Notes: generated by a model from the sequence alone, not told the origin. Numbered from the stretch's first letter, positions 7,639 to 17,849 are shown. The stretch: DNA of 47,107 nt from Nocardia tenerifensis NBRC 101015 (GCF_000308715.1 NZ_BAGH01000198.1:1-47107), one strand, 5' to 3'. Numbers and translations: made by a program.

Positions 7639-9144
7639 ATGACGCGGCATGTCGACGTACTGATCATCGGCGCTGGCCTGTCCGGTATCGGCGTGGCCTG
7701 TCACCTCACCCGTGAGCAGACCGGGCGCAGCTACGCGATCCTGGAGCGCCGCACCGCCATCGGCGGCACCTGGGACCTGTTCCGCTACCCCGGCATTCGC
7801 TCCGACTCGGACATGATGACCTTCGGCTACGGCTTCCGGCCCTGGATCGGCACCAAGGTGCTCGCCGACGGGCCAAGCATCCGCCAGTACGTCGAGGACA
7901 CCGCCGAAGAGTACGGCGTCAAGGAGCACATCCACTTCGGTCGCAAGGTGACCACCGCGCGGTGGTCGAGCGCGGAGAACATCTGGACCGTCGAGGCGCT
8001 CGACGAGCAGACCGGCGCCGTCGAGACGTTCACCAGCAACTTCCTCGTCGGCTGCACCGGCTACTACGACTACGACAACGGCTACCGCCCCGAGTTCCCC
8101 GGCGAGGCCGACTTCGGCGGTCAGATCGTGCACCCGCAGCACTGGCCCGAGGATCTCGACTACCGCGGCAAGCGGGTCGTCGTGATCGGCAGCGGCGCCA
8201 CCGCCATCACCCTCGTCCCCGCCATGAGCAAGGACGCCGCGCACGTCACCATGCTGCAGCGGTCGCCCACCTACATCACCGCGCTGCCCGCCGACGACCC
8301 CGTCGCCGTCGGCATGAAGCTGGCCCGGGTGCCCGCCGCGATCGCCTACCGGGCGGGTCGTGCACGCAATATCGCATTGCAGCGCGCCAGTTTTCAGCTC
8401 TCCCGCACCAACCCCGCCGCCTCGCGCAAGGTGCTGCTCGCCGCCGTGCGCCTGCAGCTCGGCTCGAAGATCGACATGCGGCACTTCACGCCGTCGTACA
8501 ACCCGTGGGACCAGCGGCTGTGCGTGGTGCCCAGCGGCGACCTGTTCAAGGTGCTGCGCAGCGGCGAGGCGTCCATCGTCACCGACCGCATCGAGACCTT
8601 CACCGAGACCGGCATCCGCCTCGCCTCCGGCGAAGAACTGCCCGCCGACATCGTGATCAGCGCGACCGGCCTGCGCGTGCAGATGCTCGGCGGCGCCACC
8701 CTCGAGGTCGACGGCGAGCCCGTCGTCACCCGCGACCGCGTCGTCTACAAGGGCGCGCTGCTCGACGGCATCCCCAACGCCCTCATGGTCCTCGGCTACA
8801 CCAACGCCTCCTGGACCCTCAAGGCCGACCTCGCCGCCGAGTATTTCTGCCGAATCCTCAATCACATGAAGGCGCGCGGCTACACCAAGATGGTCGCCGT
8901 CGCCGAGGAGGCCGACCGCTCCACCGAGTCCGTCATGGGCGGCGCCCTCACCTCCGGCTACATCCAGCGCGGCGACGCCGTCATGCCCCGCCAAGGCGCC
9001 CGCGGCCCCTGGCAGGTCATCAACAACTACTTCCGCGACCGAAAGATGTTGCGCAAGGAGCCCATCGAAGACGGCGTCCTCACCTTCTCCCACCCCGAAG
9101 CCGAGGCCGTAGTCCGCCCGTTGGCAGCCAAACGCACCGCCTGA
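7639..9144 (+). CDS. EthA-like flavin-dependent Baeyer-Villiger monooxygenase
   Basis: A 501-residue FAD/NADPH monooxygenase. N-terminal FAD Rossmann motif is VDVLIIGAGLSGIG; GGTWDLFRYPGIRSDSDM is a near-exact family block, and HPQHWPEDLDYRGKRVVVIGSGATA is the NADPH-binding site. Whole stretches (AENIWTVEAL, YNPWDQRLC, GYTNASWTLKADL) match what I know of mycobacterial EthA, which oxidises ketones and activates thioamide prodrugs. Soluble or peripheral protein. No ethR neighbour is present. The gene diverges from the ssu operon and is followed by the first 58-bp palindrome (9203-9260). Confidence 0.9.
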   Translation: MTRHVDVLIIGAGLSGIGVACHLTREQTGRSYAILERRTAIGGTWDLFRYPGIRSDSDMMTFGYGFRPWIGTKVLADGPSIRQYVEDTAEEYGVKEHIHFGRKVTTARWSSAENIWTVEALDEQTGAVETFTSNFLVGCTGYYDYDNGYRPEFPGEADFGGQIVHPQHWPEDLDYRGKRVVVIGSGATAITLVPAMSKDAAHVTMLQRSPTYITALPADDPVAVGMKLARVPAAIAYRAGRARNIALQRASFQLSRTNPAASRKVLLAAVRLQLGSKIDMRHFTPSYNPWDQRLCVVPSGDLFKVLRSGEASIVTDRIETFTETGIRLASGEELPADIVISATGLRVQMLGGATLEVDGEPVVTRDRVVYKGALLDGIPNALMVLGYTNASWTLKADLAAEYFCRILNHMKARGYTKMVAVAEEADRSTESVMGGALTSGYIQRGDAVMPRQGARGPWQVINNYFRDRKMLRKEPIEDGVLTFSHPEAEAVVRPLAAKRTA

Positions 9145-9202
9145 CCCGCCTGGCGCCGCCACCTGCCGGCGGCCCCACGGCAGCACTGCACCGGCGTATC
9201 AG

Positions 9203-9260
9203 CGAGCAGAGTCATATGGTCGCCAACTGATCTTCGCGGGCAACCATATGACTCTGCTCG
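9203..9260. repeat. 58-bp palindromic element, copy 1
   Basis: Perfect 18-bp arms CGAGCAGAGTCATATGGT (9203-9220) and its complement (9243-9260) flank a 22-nt centre containing GATCTT. It is 58 bp downstream of the EthA-like stop codon. Two other copies occur at 9550-9605 and 32245-32302. It may act as a terminator or be a dispersed non-coding repeat. Confidence 0.9.
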
Positions 9261-9549
9261 ATGGATGTGACAGCTGAGGGGCGGACCTCCGCGCAGTGCA
9301 CCCTGGTGACAACCCGAGCGGTCTCGCCCTCCATCGTTGGCACCTGGGGGCGCGCTGCACTGCTTGGCCTCGCTGGCATCAGCACGTCGGCGGTGGCTCG
9401 GACGGTCTGGTCCTCCGACGTCGGGACCCCTGGGCGGCCCCGATGAATGGGCGCGGATCTTTGGGTAAGAAGGCCGCGCTCACTCTAGGGGAGCGCCCTT
9501 TTGGTGCCGGAACCCAGTCGTGCGCGCGCACATCGGCGGCGCTGGGATG

Positions 9550-9605
9550 GAGCAGAGTCGAATGGTCGTGGTCCAAGATCGAATAGGCACCATTTGACTC
9601 TGCTC
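9550..9605. repeat. 58-bp palindromic element, copy 2 (inverted orientation)
   Basis: Arms 9550-9566 and 9589-9605 pair with one mismatch. Read on the minus strand, the centre aligns with copy 3 (GGTGCCT near the left arm, then GATCTTGG). The rest of 9261-9753 shows no convincing gene in any frame, only a weak hairpin near 9476-9496. Confidence 0.85.
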
Positions 9606-9753
9606 GTCGCCTCATCGTGCTGGAGGAGCAGAAGGTGACGCCGCGTACCTTTCTTGCTGGGGCTGACCTTGGGCGGGTGGCGGTCCATAGGCAGCCGCAT
9701 ACCTTCTGATGTCCCGCACACGGAAACGCATGCAACTTCGTGTGCTGTGGGAG

Positions 9754-10473
9754 TCAAGGGGTTCGCGGGGGGAGGGTTACGTATTCGCTCAGGCGCTTGG
9801 CCGCGGTCAGCATGGCGAGACCTTGTGCGGTGAGTTTCTGGTGCCAGTCGTCCAGGGCGGCGGCCAAAGCGTCTGTGCCACCTGCGGTTCGGATCTGGTG
9901 GATCACGGTGCGGATGTGGTGGAGGGGGTAGCCGCCGCGGCGGAGGAGTTCGGTGAGGCGGGCGTCGCGGATGTCGGTGGCGTCGTAGCGGCGGTAGCCG
10001 GTGGTTCGGTCGCGGGTGGGGGTGAGGATGCCTGCGGACTCCCAATTGCGAAGCGTCGCAGGGGTGATGCGGAGTTGGTGGGCTAGTTCGCCGATGGTAA
10101 AAGACTGGGTGTTCTCGAGTTGGCTTGCCGCGCTGCCGGTTTCATTGGTCAGGTGGGCCACCGCTTTGCGCACGGAGTCGAGAGTTTCTCTGTCGCGCAG
10201 CAATCGGCAGTGGCCGCGGTCGATAGTCAACAGCACGCCGTCGAGTCCGCCCGCGTGCAGCGCGTTCATGATCTGGCCGCTGGCCGCGTGCCCGTACGCC
10301 GGGATGAGCGCGAGGTAGGTGCGCAGTGCGGCCGCGTGCACCTCGGTGTAGATCCGGTACCCGCTCGGCGTGCGGTCGGCGGGCGGAATGCAGCCGTCCT
10401 GCTCGTAGTTGCGGACGGCCTGAGTCGAGAGGCCGTGTTCGCGGGCTAGGTCGGCTGGTCGCAAGGTAGTCAC
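9754..10473 (-). CDS. Dual-HTH MerR-type regulator (TioE-like)
   Basis: A 239-residue protein with two MerR-type winged helices. The first is at residues 1-60 (LRPADLAREHGLSTQAVRNYEQDGCIPPADRTPSGYRIY). The second is near residues 125-185 (FTIGELAHQLRITPATLRNWESAGILTPTRDRTTGYRRYDATDIRDARL). This tandem layout is known from TioE-like regulators near antibiotic-resistance genes. The start is GTG at 10473, with a TAAAGT box about 9 nt upstream, so the mRNA may be leaderless. It diverges from the erythromycin esterase-like gene, its likely target. Confidence 0.88.
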   Translation of the reverse strand: MTTLRPADLAREHGLSTQAVRNYEQDGCIPPADRTPSGYRIYTEVHAAALRTYLALIPAYGHAASGQIMNALHAGGLDGVLLTIDRGHCRLLRDRETLDSVRKAVAHLTNETGSAASQLENTQSFTIGELAHQLRITPATLRNWESAGILTPTRDRTTGYRRYDATDIRDARLTELLRRGGYPLHHIRTVIHQIRTAGGTDALAAALDDWHQKLTAQGLAMLTAAKRLSEYVTLPPRTP

Positions 10474-10479
10474 CGATTT

Positions 10480-10554
10480 GAGACTTTATCGCACGGTTCA
10501 CATGCACAAACGGGAAAAGCTTCAACCGACCTTTCAACGATACGATTCATATGC
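10480..10554. promoter_or_regulatory. Divergent promoter/operator between MerR and esterase genes
   Basis: A TACGAT -10-like box (10541-10546) sits 8 nt before the esterase ATG, and TAAAGT on the minus strand sits 9 nt before the MerR GTG. Neither start has a Shine-Dalgarno, so both messages may be leaderless. A direct repeat of TTCAAC (10521-10526 and 10533-10538) lies between them and may be the regulator's site. Confidence 0.4.
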
Positions 10555-11733
10555 ATGACCCAGAACATTCGAGACTTCATCCCGCCCGCCTGCCACGTGG
10601 TGGCGCTCGGCGAGCCGACGCATCAGGAACCCGCCTTCCAACTGATCCGCAATCAACTGTTCGCGCAACTGGCCGACCTCGGCTTCCGCTCGTTCGTCCT
10701 GGAAACCGATCGCGTGGCCGCACTCGCCGTAGACGACTACGTCCGAGACGGCGTCGGCACCCTCGACACCGCGCTCAGCGAGGGCTTCTCCCACGGCTGG
10801 GGCGAACAGGAAGGCAACCGGCGACTACTCGCCTGGATGCGCGAGTACAACCGGCAGCGCCCGCCGGAAGACCAGCTGTCCTTCCACGGCTCCGACGCAC
10901 CGACGGAGACCATGAGCGCACCCAGCCCGCGCCGCTACCTCGAATACGCCCGCGACTACTTGCAATTCGACGCCGACCTGACGAGTCTGCTTGGTGAAGA
11001 CGAGCTTTGGAGCCGCGAGGCGGCCATCATGAACCCGGCCGACTCCCTCGGCGCCACCCCCGAGGCCGAGCGGGCGCGAGTAATCGCCGAAGGCATGCTC
11101 ATCGCGCTCGAACGGCGCGGCACCGATCCGGTCGGGCCCGCCCGCGCCGAATGGCACCGCGCCAGAACCCATCTCACCGCCGGCCTCGACCTGCTCCGCT
11201 ACCACCGCCAGGCCGCCCGCGACCTCGAACTCAACGAACGCATCTCCTTGCTCGCCACCACCAGGGACGCCATCATGGCCCGCAACCTCCTCGACATCCG
11301 CGCCGTCGAAATCACCCGCGGCCCAACCATGCTCAGCGCCCACAACTACCACCTCCGCCGCAACTCCGGCACCATGCGCGTCGCGGGCCTGGTCCTCGAC
11401 TGGCTCGGCGCAGGCGCCCTGATCGGCGCCCTACTCGGCGAGCAATACACCTTCATCGCGGGCAGCCTAGGCCGAAGCGACACCCTCGACCTCCCCGAAC
11501 CCACCCCCGACACCTACGAGGGCCTCCTCCGAACCCAACTCCACACCTGGGGTCTGACCCCCGCCGACACCATCACCTCCGGCCGAACCCGCACCGACAC
11601 CGTCCCCGAAAAGGGCTACTTCCCCCTCGACTCCAAAATTCTCGCCACCGCCGACACAGTCCTGTTCATCGGCGACGGCGTGCCCGCCTCACCCACGGAA
11701 CCCAGCCACAGTCTGGCGACCTCCGACACATAG
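10555..11733 (+). CDS. Erythromycin esterase-like protein
   Basis: A 392-residue member of the erythromycin esterase family (PF05139-type fold). Landmarks are VVALGEPTHQEPAFQLIRN, where family members have the catalytic histidine in a G-E-x-x-H context, FRSFVLETDRVAA, SFHGSDAPTE and TMLSAHNYHLRRNSG. Ere enzymes hydrolyse the macrolide lactone; many genomic homologues have unknown substrates, so macrolide resistance is not shown. Cytosolic. ATG at 10555 appears to be leaderless. Another ATG at 10551 is out of frame. Confidence 0.87.
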   Translation: MTQNIRDFIPPACHVVALGEPTHQEPAFQLIRNQLFAQLADLGFRSFVLETDRVAALAVDDYVRDGVGTLDTALSEGFSHGWGEQEGNRRLLAWMREYNRQRPPEDQLSFHGSDAPTETMSAPSPRRYLEYARDYLQFDADLTSLLGEDELWSREAAIMNPADSLGATPEAERARVIAEGMLIALERRGTDPVGPARAEWHRARTHLTAGLDLLRYHRQAARDLELNERISLLATTRDAIMARNLLDIRAVEITRGPTMLSAHNYHLRRNSGTMRVAGLVLDWLGAGALIGALLGEQYTFIAGSLGRSDTLDLPEPTPDTYEGLLRTQLHTWGLTPADTITSGRTRTDTVPEKGYFPLDSKILATADTVLFIGDGVPASPTEPSHSLATSDT

Positions 11734-12121
11734 TCGGCCACAGCACTTTTGAGCGGCAGAGTCGGCGACCCGAAACCAACTCTCCGATGAACCCAGCGCA
11801 GCGAGCAGTCGAGCCGCGGCGGCGCGAGCAGGGGCGCGCATGACGAACCGGTCGAAGCTCCAAGGCCGGAGCATTCAGTATCCCTCGAGCACTCCTGGGG
11901 GCGCGCCTTTCGCGTACGCATCGTCCTCCAGCGCGACGGCTGCGAATTCGAGTTCGGCCCGGAATCCAGCGCGTCGACGACCCGGATCTGCCTTGTGCGG
12001 TTCGGACAACGACTGTGGCGCGTCGGTCACGCACTCGTCCTCGCCAACGGGGATGGCTGCACCGGCGCGCCTACGGTGCCCCAAGCTGCCGGATGTGGGA
12101 TGTAAAACGCTGTGACGCAAC
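11734..12121. other. Gene-free interval, possible relic
   Basis: No frame has both a start and convincing coding character. One plus-strand frame without a start, about 11842-12114, reads like decayed protein near its end (ICLVRFGQRLWRVGHALVLANGD). I cannot assign it to a family. Confidence 0.35.
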
Positions 12122-12532
12122 TCAATCCGTGCGTCCCGTACCGGCGGTGTGCCAGTCGAGCAAGGCTTGGGCCCATGCCTTGTTCCGGGTGGTCTCCATG
12201 AATTCCTTGCGGTCGATGAGCAGGTAGATCTCCCCAGCCGAGACGGTGTGCAGGATCAGGGGTTTGCCGGAATCGAGCAGACCGCCGAGGAAGCGGCCGT
12301 AGAGGTCGGTGAATTTTCGCTCGATAGCGGTGATTTCGGTGGGGCGCAGGATCAGGTCGCCGGAATCGTTCCAGTCCGACAACACCAGGGTGTCGGTATC
12401 GAGGGTGATCTTTCCGCGGCGATGGAACAGGGCCTTCTGGCTGACCAGCCCCGCCGCCTTGTCCGGCGTGCCCTTCTCCCGCAGTTCCGCGGCGGTGGCG
12501 CCGACATAGGTTCCCGATTCGATGGCCGTCAC
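12122..12532 (-). CDS. Small hypothetical protein, PH-like
   Basis: A 136-residue protein. The start is GTG at 12532 because a clear AAGGAG lies 5 nt upstream; the open frame extends further but without a better start. GLVSQKALFHRRGKITLDTDTLVLSDWNDSGDLILRPTEITAIERKF looks like the beta-rich core of a bacterial PH-like domain, followed by IYLLIDRKEFMETTRNKAWAQALLDWH, a C-terminal helix. Function unknown. Fold assignment is by pattern only. Confidence 0.65.
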   Translation of the reverse strand: MTAIESGTYVGATAAELREKGTPDKAAGLVSQKALFHRRGKITLDTDTLVLSDWNDSGDLILRPTEITAIERKFTDLYGRFLGGLLDSGKPLILHTVSAGEIYLLIDRKEFMETTRNKAWAQALLDWHTAGTGRTD

Positions 12533-12965
12533 TGTTACTCCTTCGCGTCGTGCTCCGATACGGCCATCGTCGCCCGATCCCGGTGAGCTGGACATCGGTC
12601 TCGGGTCGCGCGAGTGGGTGATTCGACGGGGCTCGCGATGGTCCTCGAGAGGTAGCCCCCATCCGCCCGCGGTCGCGCCGTCATCCCAGGTCTGTCGGCA
12701 CCGCGCAAATAGGTAGTGCCCGGCACGCTCACAGCAGAGACTGCCGACATTCTTCGACGCTCACGCGGCGGGAGCAGGCGGTGCTGTCACGGTCGGCGGC
12801 CAATCGCGCGGTTCGATGTCGGCCGGCTTCTGGGGCAGGTCCCGGCCCCAGTCGAAACCGGTTCTGGTGCTTCGGCTCGGCTAATGAGATGGGTTCCGAA
12901 GTCGGCGTGCACGCAGCCGCAAGGTCCGGAGAGCATCATCTCGGCAATCCGACCCACTACGCCCC

Positions 12966-13110
12966 CAGGACCCGTTCTCCATGCTGGCCCTGGCGTTCGC
13001 GCTGACGGTGCTGTTCGAGGTCGCGATCCAGGTCGCCCGGCTCAACGACATCCGCAAGGTCCGGCGGGAGGCCGAGGACCTGGCGGCGCTGTCCGACGAA
13101 GAGGCCCTGT
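12966..13110 (+). pseudogene. Relic of the TatC C-terminus
   Basis: One frame reads [26 protein letters not shown] followed by [21 protein letters not shown], the last transmembrane helix and C-terminal tail of an actinobacterial TatC (twin-arginine translocase). Upstream, a fragment resembling the preceding loop (IISAIRPTT) appears in a different frame, and the rest of tatC is absent. The frame runs on into the carboxylase gene. This is a truncated, frameshifted copy; a working tatC must be elsewhere. Confidence 0.7.
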
Positions 13111-13144
13111 TCGAGGCTGGGCGGGCATGCGGGAGACTGGCCGG

Positions 13145-16100
13145 ATGCGCGTGGTTGTGGTCAATCGGGGTGAAATTGCGGTTCGGGTGATGCGGGCTGC
13201 TCGGGAGCGGGGGTGGGCGACTACGGCGGTGTATACGGCCGAGGAGCGGGATGCTTTGCACGTTCGGCTGGCCGATGATGCGGTGCGGTTGCCGGGAGTG
13301 GGGGCGGCGGCGTATCTGGATGTGAGCGCTGTGGTGGCGGCGGCGGGGGCGGGGGCGTTCGTGCATCCGGGGTATGGGTTTCTCAGTGAGAGTGCGGATT
13401 TCGCGGAGGCGTGTGCGGCGGGGGAGCTGGTGTTCGTGGGGCCGGGGGCGGAGGTGTTGCGGACGTTCGGGGACAAGGTGGCGGCGCGGGCGGCGGCGGA
13501 GCGGGCGGGGGTGCGGGTGTTGGCCGCTACGTCGGCGGGCGGGGGGCTCGACGAGATCGCTTCGCTGCTCGCCGCGCATCCGGACGGCGTGATGGTGAAG
13601 GCGGCGGGTGGGGGCGGCGGGCGCGGGATGCGGGCGGTGCGCGAGGCGAAGATGCTGGCCGAGGCGTATGAGCGATGCCGGGCGGAGGCGTTGGCGGGGT
13701 TCGGGGACGACACGGTGTACGCGGAGGCGCTCATCGATGACGCGCGGCATATCGAGGTGCAGGTGGTCGCGGACGGCGTGCACGCCGTCGCCGTGGGGGA
13801 CCGAGACTGCAGTGTGCAGCGGCGGCACCAAAAGCTGATCGAGGTCGCGCCGGCGCCGAATCTCGCTGCGGCGCTTCGCGAACGGCTGCACGCGGACGCG
13901 GTGCGGCTGGCCGAGTCGGTGGGGTGTCGCGGTGTGATCACGGTCGAGTTCCTGGTGCGCGGCGCGGACGCGTGGTTCCTCGAGGTGAATCCGCGACTTC
14001 AGGTGGAGCACACGGTCACCGAGGAGGTGACAGGGGTGGACCTGGTGTCGATCCAACTGGATCTGGCGCAGGGACGCGCCCTGGCGGACCTCGACCTGCC
14101 GACCGGTCCGCCGCGCGGCTACGCCGTGCAGGCGCGGGTGAACGCCGAGATCGTCACCGCGGGCGGCGAAGTGCTGCCGAGCACCGGCACCCTCGCCCAG
14201 TTCGCCGCGCGGACCGGCGTCGGTGTGCGCGTCGACACGGCCGCCTACGCCGGGATGCGGCAAGGGGCACAGTTCGATTCGCTGCTCGCGAAGGTGATCG
14301 CCCGCGGTCCCTCGTACTCCGCCGCACTGCGCCGCTGCTCGGACGCGCTCGCCGAGACCGTCGTGGTCGGCATCGACACCAACGCGAACCTGCTGCGGGC
14401 GGTGCTGGACGCGCTCGCGGGCGAAACCACCGTCTCGACCCAGTGGTTCGAACGCAATCTCGATGAATTCGCCGCCCTCGCAACCGATTACGCGCCCCAT
14501 ATCGAGCCGTCCGCAGCCGACTATCCCGCGCCGACCGGGACGGCCGATTCCTTTGTCCTGCAAGACGATGAACAAACCCTGCGCTCGCCCATGGGCGGCA
14601 CAGTGGTCAGCCTGGTCGAACCGGGCACCGTGGTGGCGGCCGGCGCCGAAGTCGCCGTCTTGGAGGCGATGAAGATGCAGCACGTCCTGCGCGCCGAGCA
14701 ACCACTGCGCATCCGCCGCCACCTCGCGACACCGGGCGCAACGGTGGATCCGCATGCGCCCCTGCTGATCTGGACCGAAGCCGACCACGAGGGCGTCGCC
14801 GCCGACAGCACGGCCGTCGATCTCGACGCCATCCGTCCCGACCTGGCCGAGGTGCTCGAAAGGCGCCGCGTCGTGCTCGACGAATCCCGCGCCGAGGCCG
14901 TCGCCAAACGCCACCGCCTCGGCAGGCGCACCGCCCGCGAGAACATCACCGACCTAGTCGATCCCGACAGCTTCGTGGAGTACGGCGCCTTGGCGGTGGC
15001 CGCCCAGCGACTGCGCCGCAGTCAAGAAGACCTGATCGCGAACACCCCCGCCGACGGTCTGATCGGGGGAGTCGCGACCATCAACGCCGACCGCTTCGGC
15101 GCAGACCGCAGCCGCGTGGTCGTAATGTCGTACGACTACACCGTTTTGGCGGGCACCCAGGGCGTGCGCAACCACGCCAAGACCGACCGCATGCTGGAAC
15201 TGGCTCGCGTGCAGAACCTTCCGGTCGTCTTCTTCACCGAGGGCGGTGGCGGGCGCCCCGGCGACACCGACGGCGGCATCTCCGGCCTCGACTTCACCAC
15301 CTTCCACGCCATGGGCGCGCTGTCCGGCCGAGTCCCGTTGATCGGCATCGTGTCCGGCCGCTGCTTCGCGGGCAACGCGGCCCTGCTCGGCATGTGCGAC
15401 GTCGTCATCGCCACCCCCGACGCGAACATCGGCATGGGCGGCCCGGCCATGATCGAGGGCGGCGGCCTCGGCGTCTACGCCCCCGAGGACATCGGCCCGA
15501 TCGAGGTGCAGCGCCGCAACGGCGTCGTGCACATCGTGGCCGCCGACGAAGCGGAGGCGGTGCGCGTCGCGCAGCGGTACCTCTCCTATTTCCCAGGCGC
15601 GGTGGACGATTGGACCGCCCCGGATCCGCGCCTGGCCCGTCACGTCATCCCGGAGAACCGGCTGCACGCCTTCGACATCCACCGCGCGATCGAGGCCGTC
15701 GCCGACCTCGACTCCGTGCTCGAGCTGCGCGCCGACTGGGCGGTCGGCCTCGTCACGGCCCTGATCCGCGTCGAGGGCCGCCCCTACGGCCTCATCGCCA
15801 ACAACTGCCACCACCTCGGCGGCGCCATCGACGCGCCCGCCGCCGACAAGCTCAGCGCGTTCCTCCGCCTGTGCGACGCCAATGATCTGCCGATCGTGTC
15901 CCTCTGCGACACACCGGGTTTCATGGTCGGCCCGGAGGCCGAGAAAGACGCCACCGTCACCAGGTTCAGCCGCCTGTTCATCGAAGCGGCCGTACTGTCC
16001 GTCCCGTGGGGCACCATCGTCCTGCGCAAGGGGTACGGCCTCGGCGCGCAGGCCATGGCGGCCGGGTCCTTCCGCGCTCCGCGCTTCGTGATCGCCTGGC

Positions 16101-16324
16101 CCACCGGCGAAATCGGCGGCATGGGTCTGGAAGGGGCTGTGCGCCTGGGCTTCGCGAAGGAACTCGCCGCCATCGAGGACCCCGGCAAGCGTCAGGAGGC
16201 GTTCGACAACCTGGTCAGCCTGGCCTACGCCAGCGGAAAAGCGTTGACGGCGGCCACCGTTCTGGAACTGGACGACGTCATCGATCCCGCGGACACGCGA
16301 CGGTGGATTCGCACCCTCCGCTGA
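13145..16324 (+). CDS. Single-chain acyl-CoA carboxylase (BC-BCCP-CT fusion)
   Basis: A 1059-residue biotin-dependent carboxylase. Residues 1-455 are biotin carboxylase, with the glycine-rich ATP loop [12 protein letters not shown] and the [15 protein letters not shown] signature. The BCCP domain carries EAMKM with the biotinyl lysine near residue 510. Residues 560-1059 are the beta and alpha halves of the carboxyltransferase ([14 protein letters not shown], then [14 protein letters not shown] and [21 protein letters not shown]). ATG at 13145 opens the canonical [15 protein letters not shown]. The architecture and length match the single-chain long-chain acyl-CoA carboxylases of mycobacteria rather than split AccA/AccD pairs. 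Substrate is not readable from sequence. Confidence 0.93.
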   Translation: MRVVVVNRGEIAVRVMRAARERGWATTAVYTAEERDALHVRLADDAVRLPGVGAAAYLDVSAVVAAAGAGAFVHPGYGFLSESADFAEACAAGELVFVGPGAEVLRTFGDKVAARAAAERAGVRVLAATSAGGGLDEIASLLAAHPDGVMVKAAGGGGGRGMRAVREAKMLAEAYERCRAEALAGFGDDTVYAEALIDDARHIEVQVVADGVHAVAVGDRDCSVQRRHQKLIEVAPAPNLAAALRERLHADAVRLAESVGCRGVITVEFLVRGADAWFLEVNPRLQVEHTVTEEVTGVDLVSIQLDLAQGRALADLDLPTGPPRGYAVQARVNAEIVTAGGEVLPSTGTLAQFAARTGVGVRVDTAAYAGMRQGAQFDSLLAKVIARGPSYSAALRRCSDALAETVVVGIDTNANLLRAVLDALAGETTVSTQWFERNLDEFAALATDYAPHIEPSAADYPAPTGTADSFVLQDDEQTLRSPMGGTVVSLVEPGTVVAAGAEVAVLEAMKMQHVLRAEQPLRIRRHLATPGATVDPHAPLLIWTEADHEGVAADSTAVDLDAIRPDLAEVLERRRVVLDESRAEAVAKRHRLGRRTARENITDLVDPDSFVEYGALAVAAQRLRRSQEDLIANTPADGLIGGVATINADRFGADRSRVVVMSYDYTVLAGTQGVRNHAKTDRMLELARVQNLPVVFFTEGGGGRPGDTDGGISGLDFTTFHAMGALSGRVPLIGIVSGRCFAGNAALLGMCDVVIATPDANIGMGGPAMIEGGGLGVYAPEDIGPIEVQRRNGVVHIVAADEAEAVRVAQRYLSYFPGAVDDWTAPDPRLARHVIPENRLHAFDIHRAIEAVADLDSVLELRADWAVGLVTALIRVEGRPYGLIANNCHHLGGAIDAPAADKLSAFLRLCDANDLPIVSLCDTPGFMVGPEAEKDATVTRFSRLFIEAAVLSVPWGTIVLRKGYGLGAQAMAAGSFRAPRFVIAWPTGEIGGMGLEGAVRLGFAKELAAIEDPGKRQEAFDNLVSLAYASGKALTAATVLELDDVIDPADTRRWIRTLR

Positions 16325-16385
16325 CCGGGATGTCAGGGACCATGCTCGCGCGCATCAGCCGTTGCGCCAGTCGGCAATCCGCGTG

Positions 16386-17564
16386 CTATCCGAGAGCACT
16401 GTCGAGCGCATCGACCAGATTGCGTGCGCGCAGATCGAGCGCCCCTTCGATGATGTAGTTGGTGACGTAGGCGAAGGCGACACCCCGACCGGGATCGGCA
16501 TACCCGAGCGACCCGCCTCGCCCCGGATGGCCGAACGAATCCGGCCCGCCCAGTGGAAATTCCGCGAGCGGCAGCATGAACCCGGTGGCATAGCGATTCG
16601 GCAGCATGATGACCCGGTCGAGTCCGCTGGTCTGCTCGGCGACGGCTGCCGCGAGGGTCTCCTCGGTGAGCAACCGGTCGCTGTCGACCTCCCCGATCAG
16701 CGTCGCGTACAGCCGGGCCAGCCCGCGCGCGGTTCCGATGCCGTTGCTCGCGGGTATCTCCGCGGCGTGCACGGCGGGCGAGTCGAAGTCGATGTCCGGC
16801 GGGTCGGTGATCTGAAAAGCCCTGTTGGACAATGATTCCGGATCGCGCATGGCCGCGAGCATCGGTCGCAGCTGCTCGGGAACGAGTTCGTCGGGCACCG
16901 AGGCCAGGTCGGGCTTCGGCGCGAACGTCAAGCGGCTCACCCGATTCCGTTCGGCCGCGGGCAGTCCGATGAAGAAGTCGATGCCGTAGGGCTTCGCGAT
17001 CTCCTCGGCCAGGAACTGCCCGACGGTACGCCCGGTGATCCGCCGGATCACCTCGCCGACCAGCCAGCCGTAGGTGCGCCCGTGGTATCCGTGGTCGGTG
17101 CCCGGCGTCCAGTTCGGCGCCTGCGCGGCCAGCGCGTCGACCATCGGCGTCCAGGCCAGCGCCTCGGCCAGCGGCACCGGTTCATCGAGCGCGGCCAGAC
17201 CGGCCTGATGCGTCAGCAGCCAGCGCACCGGAATCTCGCCCTTGCCCGCCGCCGCGAACTCCGGCCAGTACCGCGCGACCGGCGCGTCCAGGTCGAGCTG
17301 CCCGCGCTGAACCAGCAGATGCGCCGCCGCCGCGACCACCCCCTTGGTCGCCGAGTACACCAGCTGAAGCGTGTCGCGCTCCCACGGCCGCCCCGTCTGC
17401 GCGTCGGCCACCCCGCCCCACAGATCCACCACCGGCCGCCCGTCCCGATACACGCACACCGCCGCCCCCACCTCGCCCTCATCGGCGAAGTTAGCCGCAA
17501 ACGCCTCCCGAACCCCCTCATACCCCCGAGCCACAGTCCCGTCGATCCGCATGCGCCCCAGCAT
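16386..17564 (-). CDS. Beta-lactamase-fold serine hydrolase (esterase)
   Basis: About 392 residues of the EstB/class C beta-lactamase-like family. The SxxK motif is SATK in LQLVYSATKGVVAAAAHLL; WTPGTDHGYHGRTYGWLVGEVIRR supplies the tyrosine motif region, and FGHPGRGGSLGYADP is the C-terminal glycine-rich block. Likely a cytosolic or surface carboxylesterase. Starts at 17588, 17564 and 17552 are possible; homologues usually begin close to MRIDGTVARG. The open frame continues upstream through the 9-bp tandem repeat, but that part lacks protein character. Converges with the carboxylase. Confidence 0.87.
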   Translation of the reverse strand: MLGRMRIDGTVARGYEGVREAFAANFADEGEVGAAVCVYRDGRPVVDLWGGVADAQTGRPWERDTLQLVYSATKGVVAAAAHLLVQRGQLDLDAPVARYWPEFAAAGKGEIPVRWLLTHQAGLAALDEPVPLAEALAWTPMVDALAAQAPNWTPGTDHGYHGRTYGWLVGEVIRRITGRTVGQFLAEEIAKPYGIDFFIGLPAAERNRVSRLTFAPKPDLASVPDELVPEQLRPMLAAMRDPESLSNRAFQITDPPDIDFDSPAVHAAEIPASNGIGTARGLARLYATLIGEVDSDRLLTEETLAAAVAEQTSGLDRVIMLPNRYATGFMLPLAEFPLGGPDSFGHPGRGGSLGYADPGRGVAFAYVTNYIIEGALDLRARNLVDALDSALG

Positions 17565-17681
17565 GTCACGATCAGTCCCACCCGCCATCTGAATATCGCC
17601 GCGGCACCCCGTCAGCCCTCTGCCGAGACGCTGTCTCAGGGATCCGACAGTCGTCACCACTGCAGTCGGCGGACGATGCTG

Positions 17682-17798
17682 CTCCGAGCCCTCCGAGCCC
17701 TCCGAGCCCTCCGAGCCCTCCGAGCCCTCCGAGCCCTCCGAGCCCTCCGAGCCCTCCGAGCCCTCCGAGCCCTCCGAGCCCCCCGAGCCCCCTGAGCC
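17682..17798. repeat. 9-bp tandem repeat array
   Basis: Eleven perfect copies of CTCCGAGCC run from 17682 to 17780, followed by two degenerate units and then shorter TTTGAGCC and CCCGAGCC variants to about 17827. It is about 120 bp upstream of the serine hydrolase start. As 9 is a multiple of 3 it keeps every frame open, producing long spurious ORFs. Confidence 0.95.
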
Positions 17799-17849
17799 TT
17801 TGAGCCTTTGAGCCCCCGAGCCCCGAGCCGTGGCCCGCAGCGCGTGCCC

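Noticed and set aside
7636..9186. 516-residue minus-strand frame opposite the monooxygenase gene
   Set aside because: It mirrors the codon positions of the EthA-like gene; the protein is Gly/Val/Asp-rich with no domain, a usual GC-rich shadow.
12716..13144. Upstream extension of the carboxylase frame
   Set aside because: The frame is open but the residues before [15 protein letters not shown] have no biotin carboxylase similarity and overlap the tatC relic in another frame.
12881..14914. 677-residue minus-strand frame opposite the carboxylase
   Set aside because: Pro/Arg/His-rich antisense translation of a clearly real biotin carboxylase domain.
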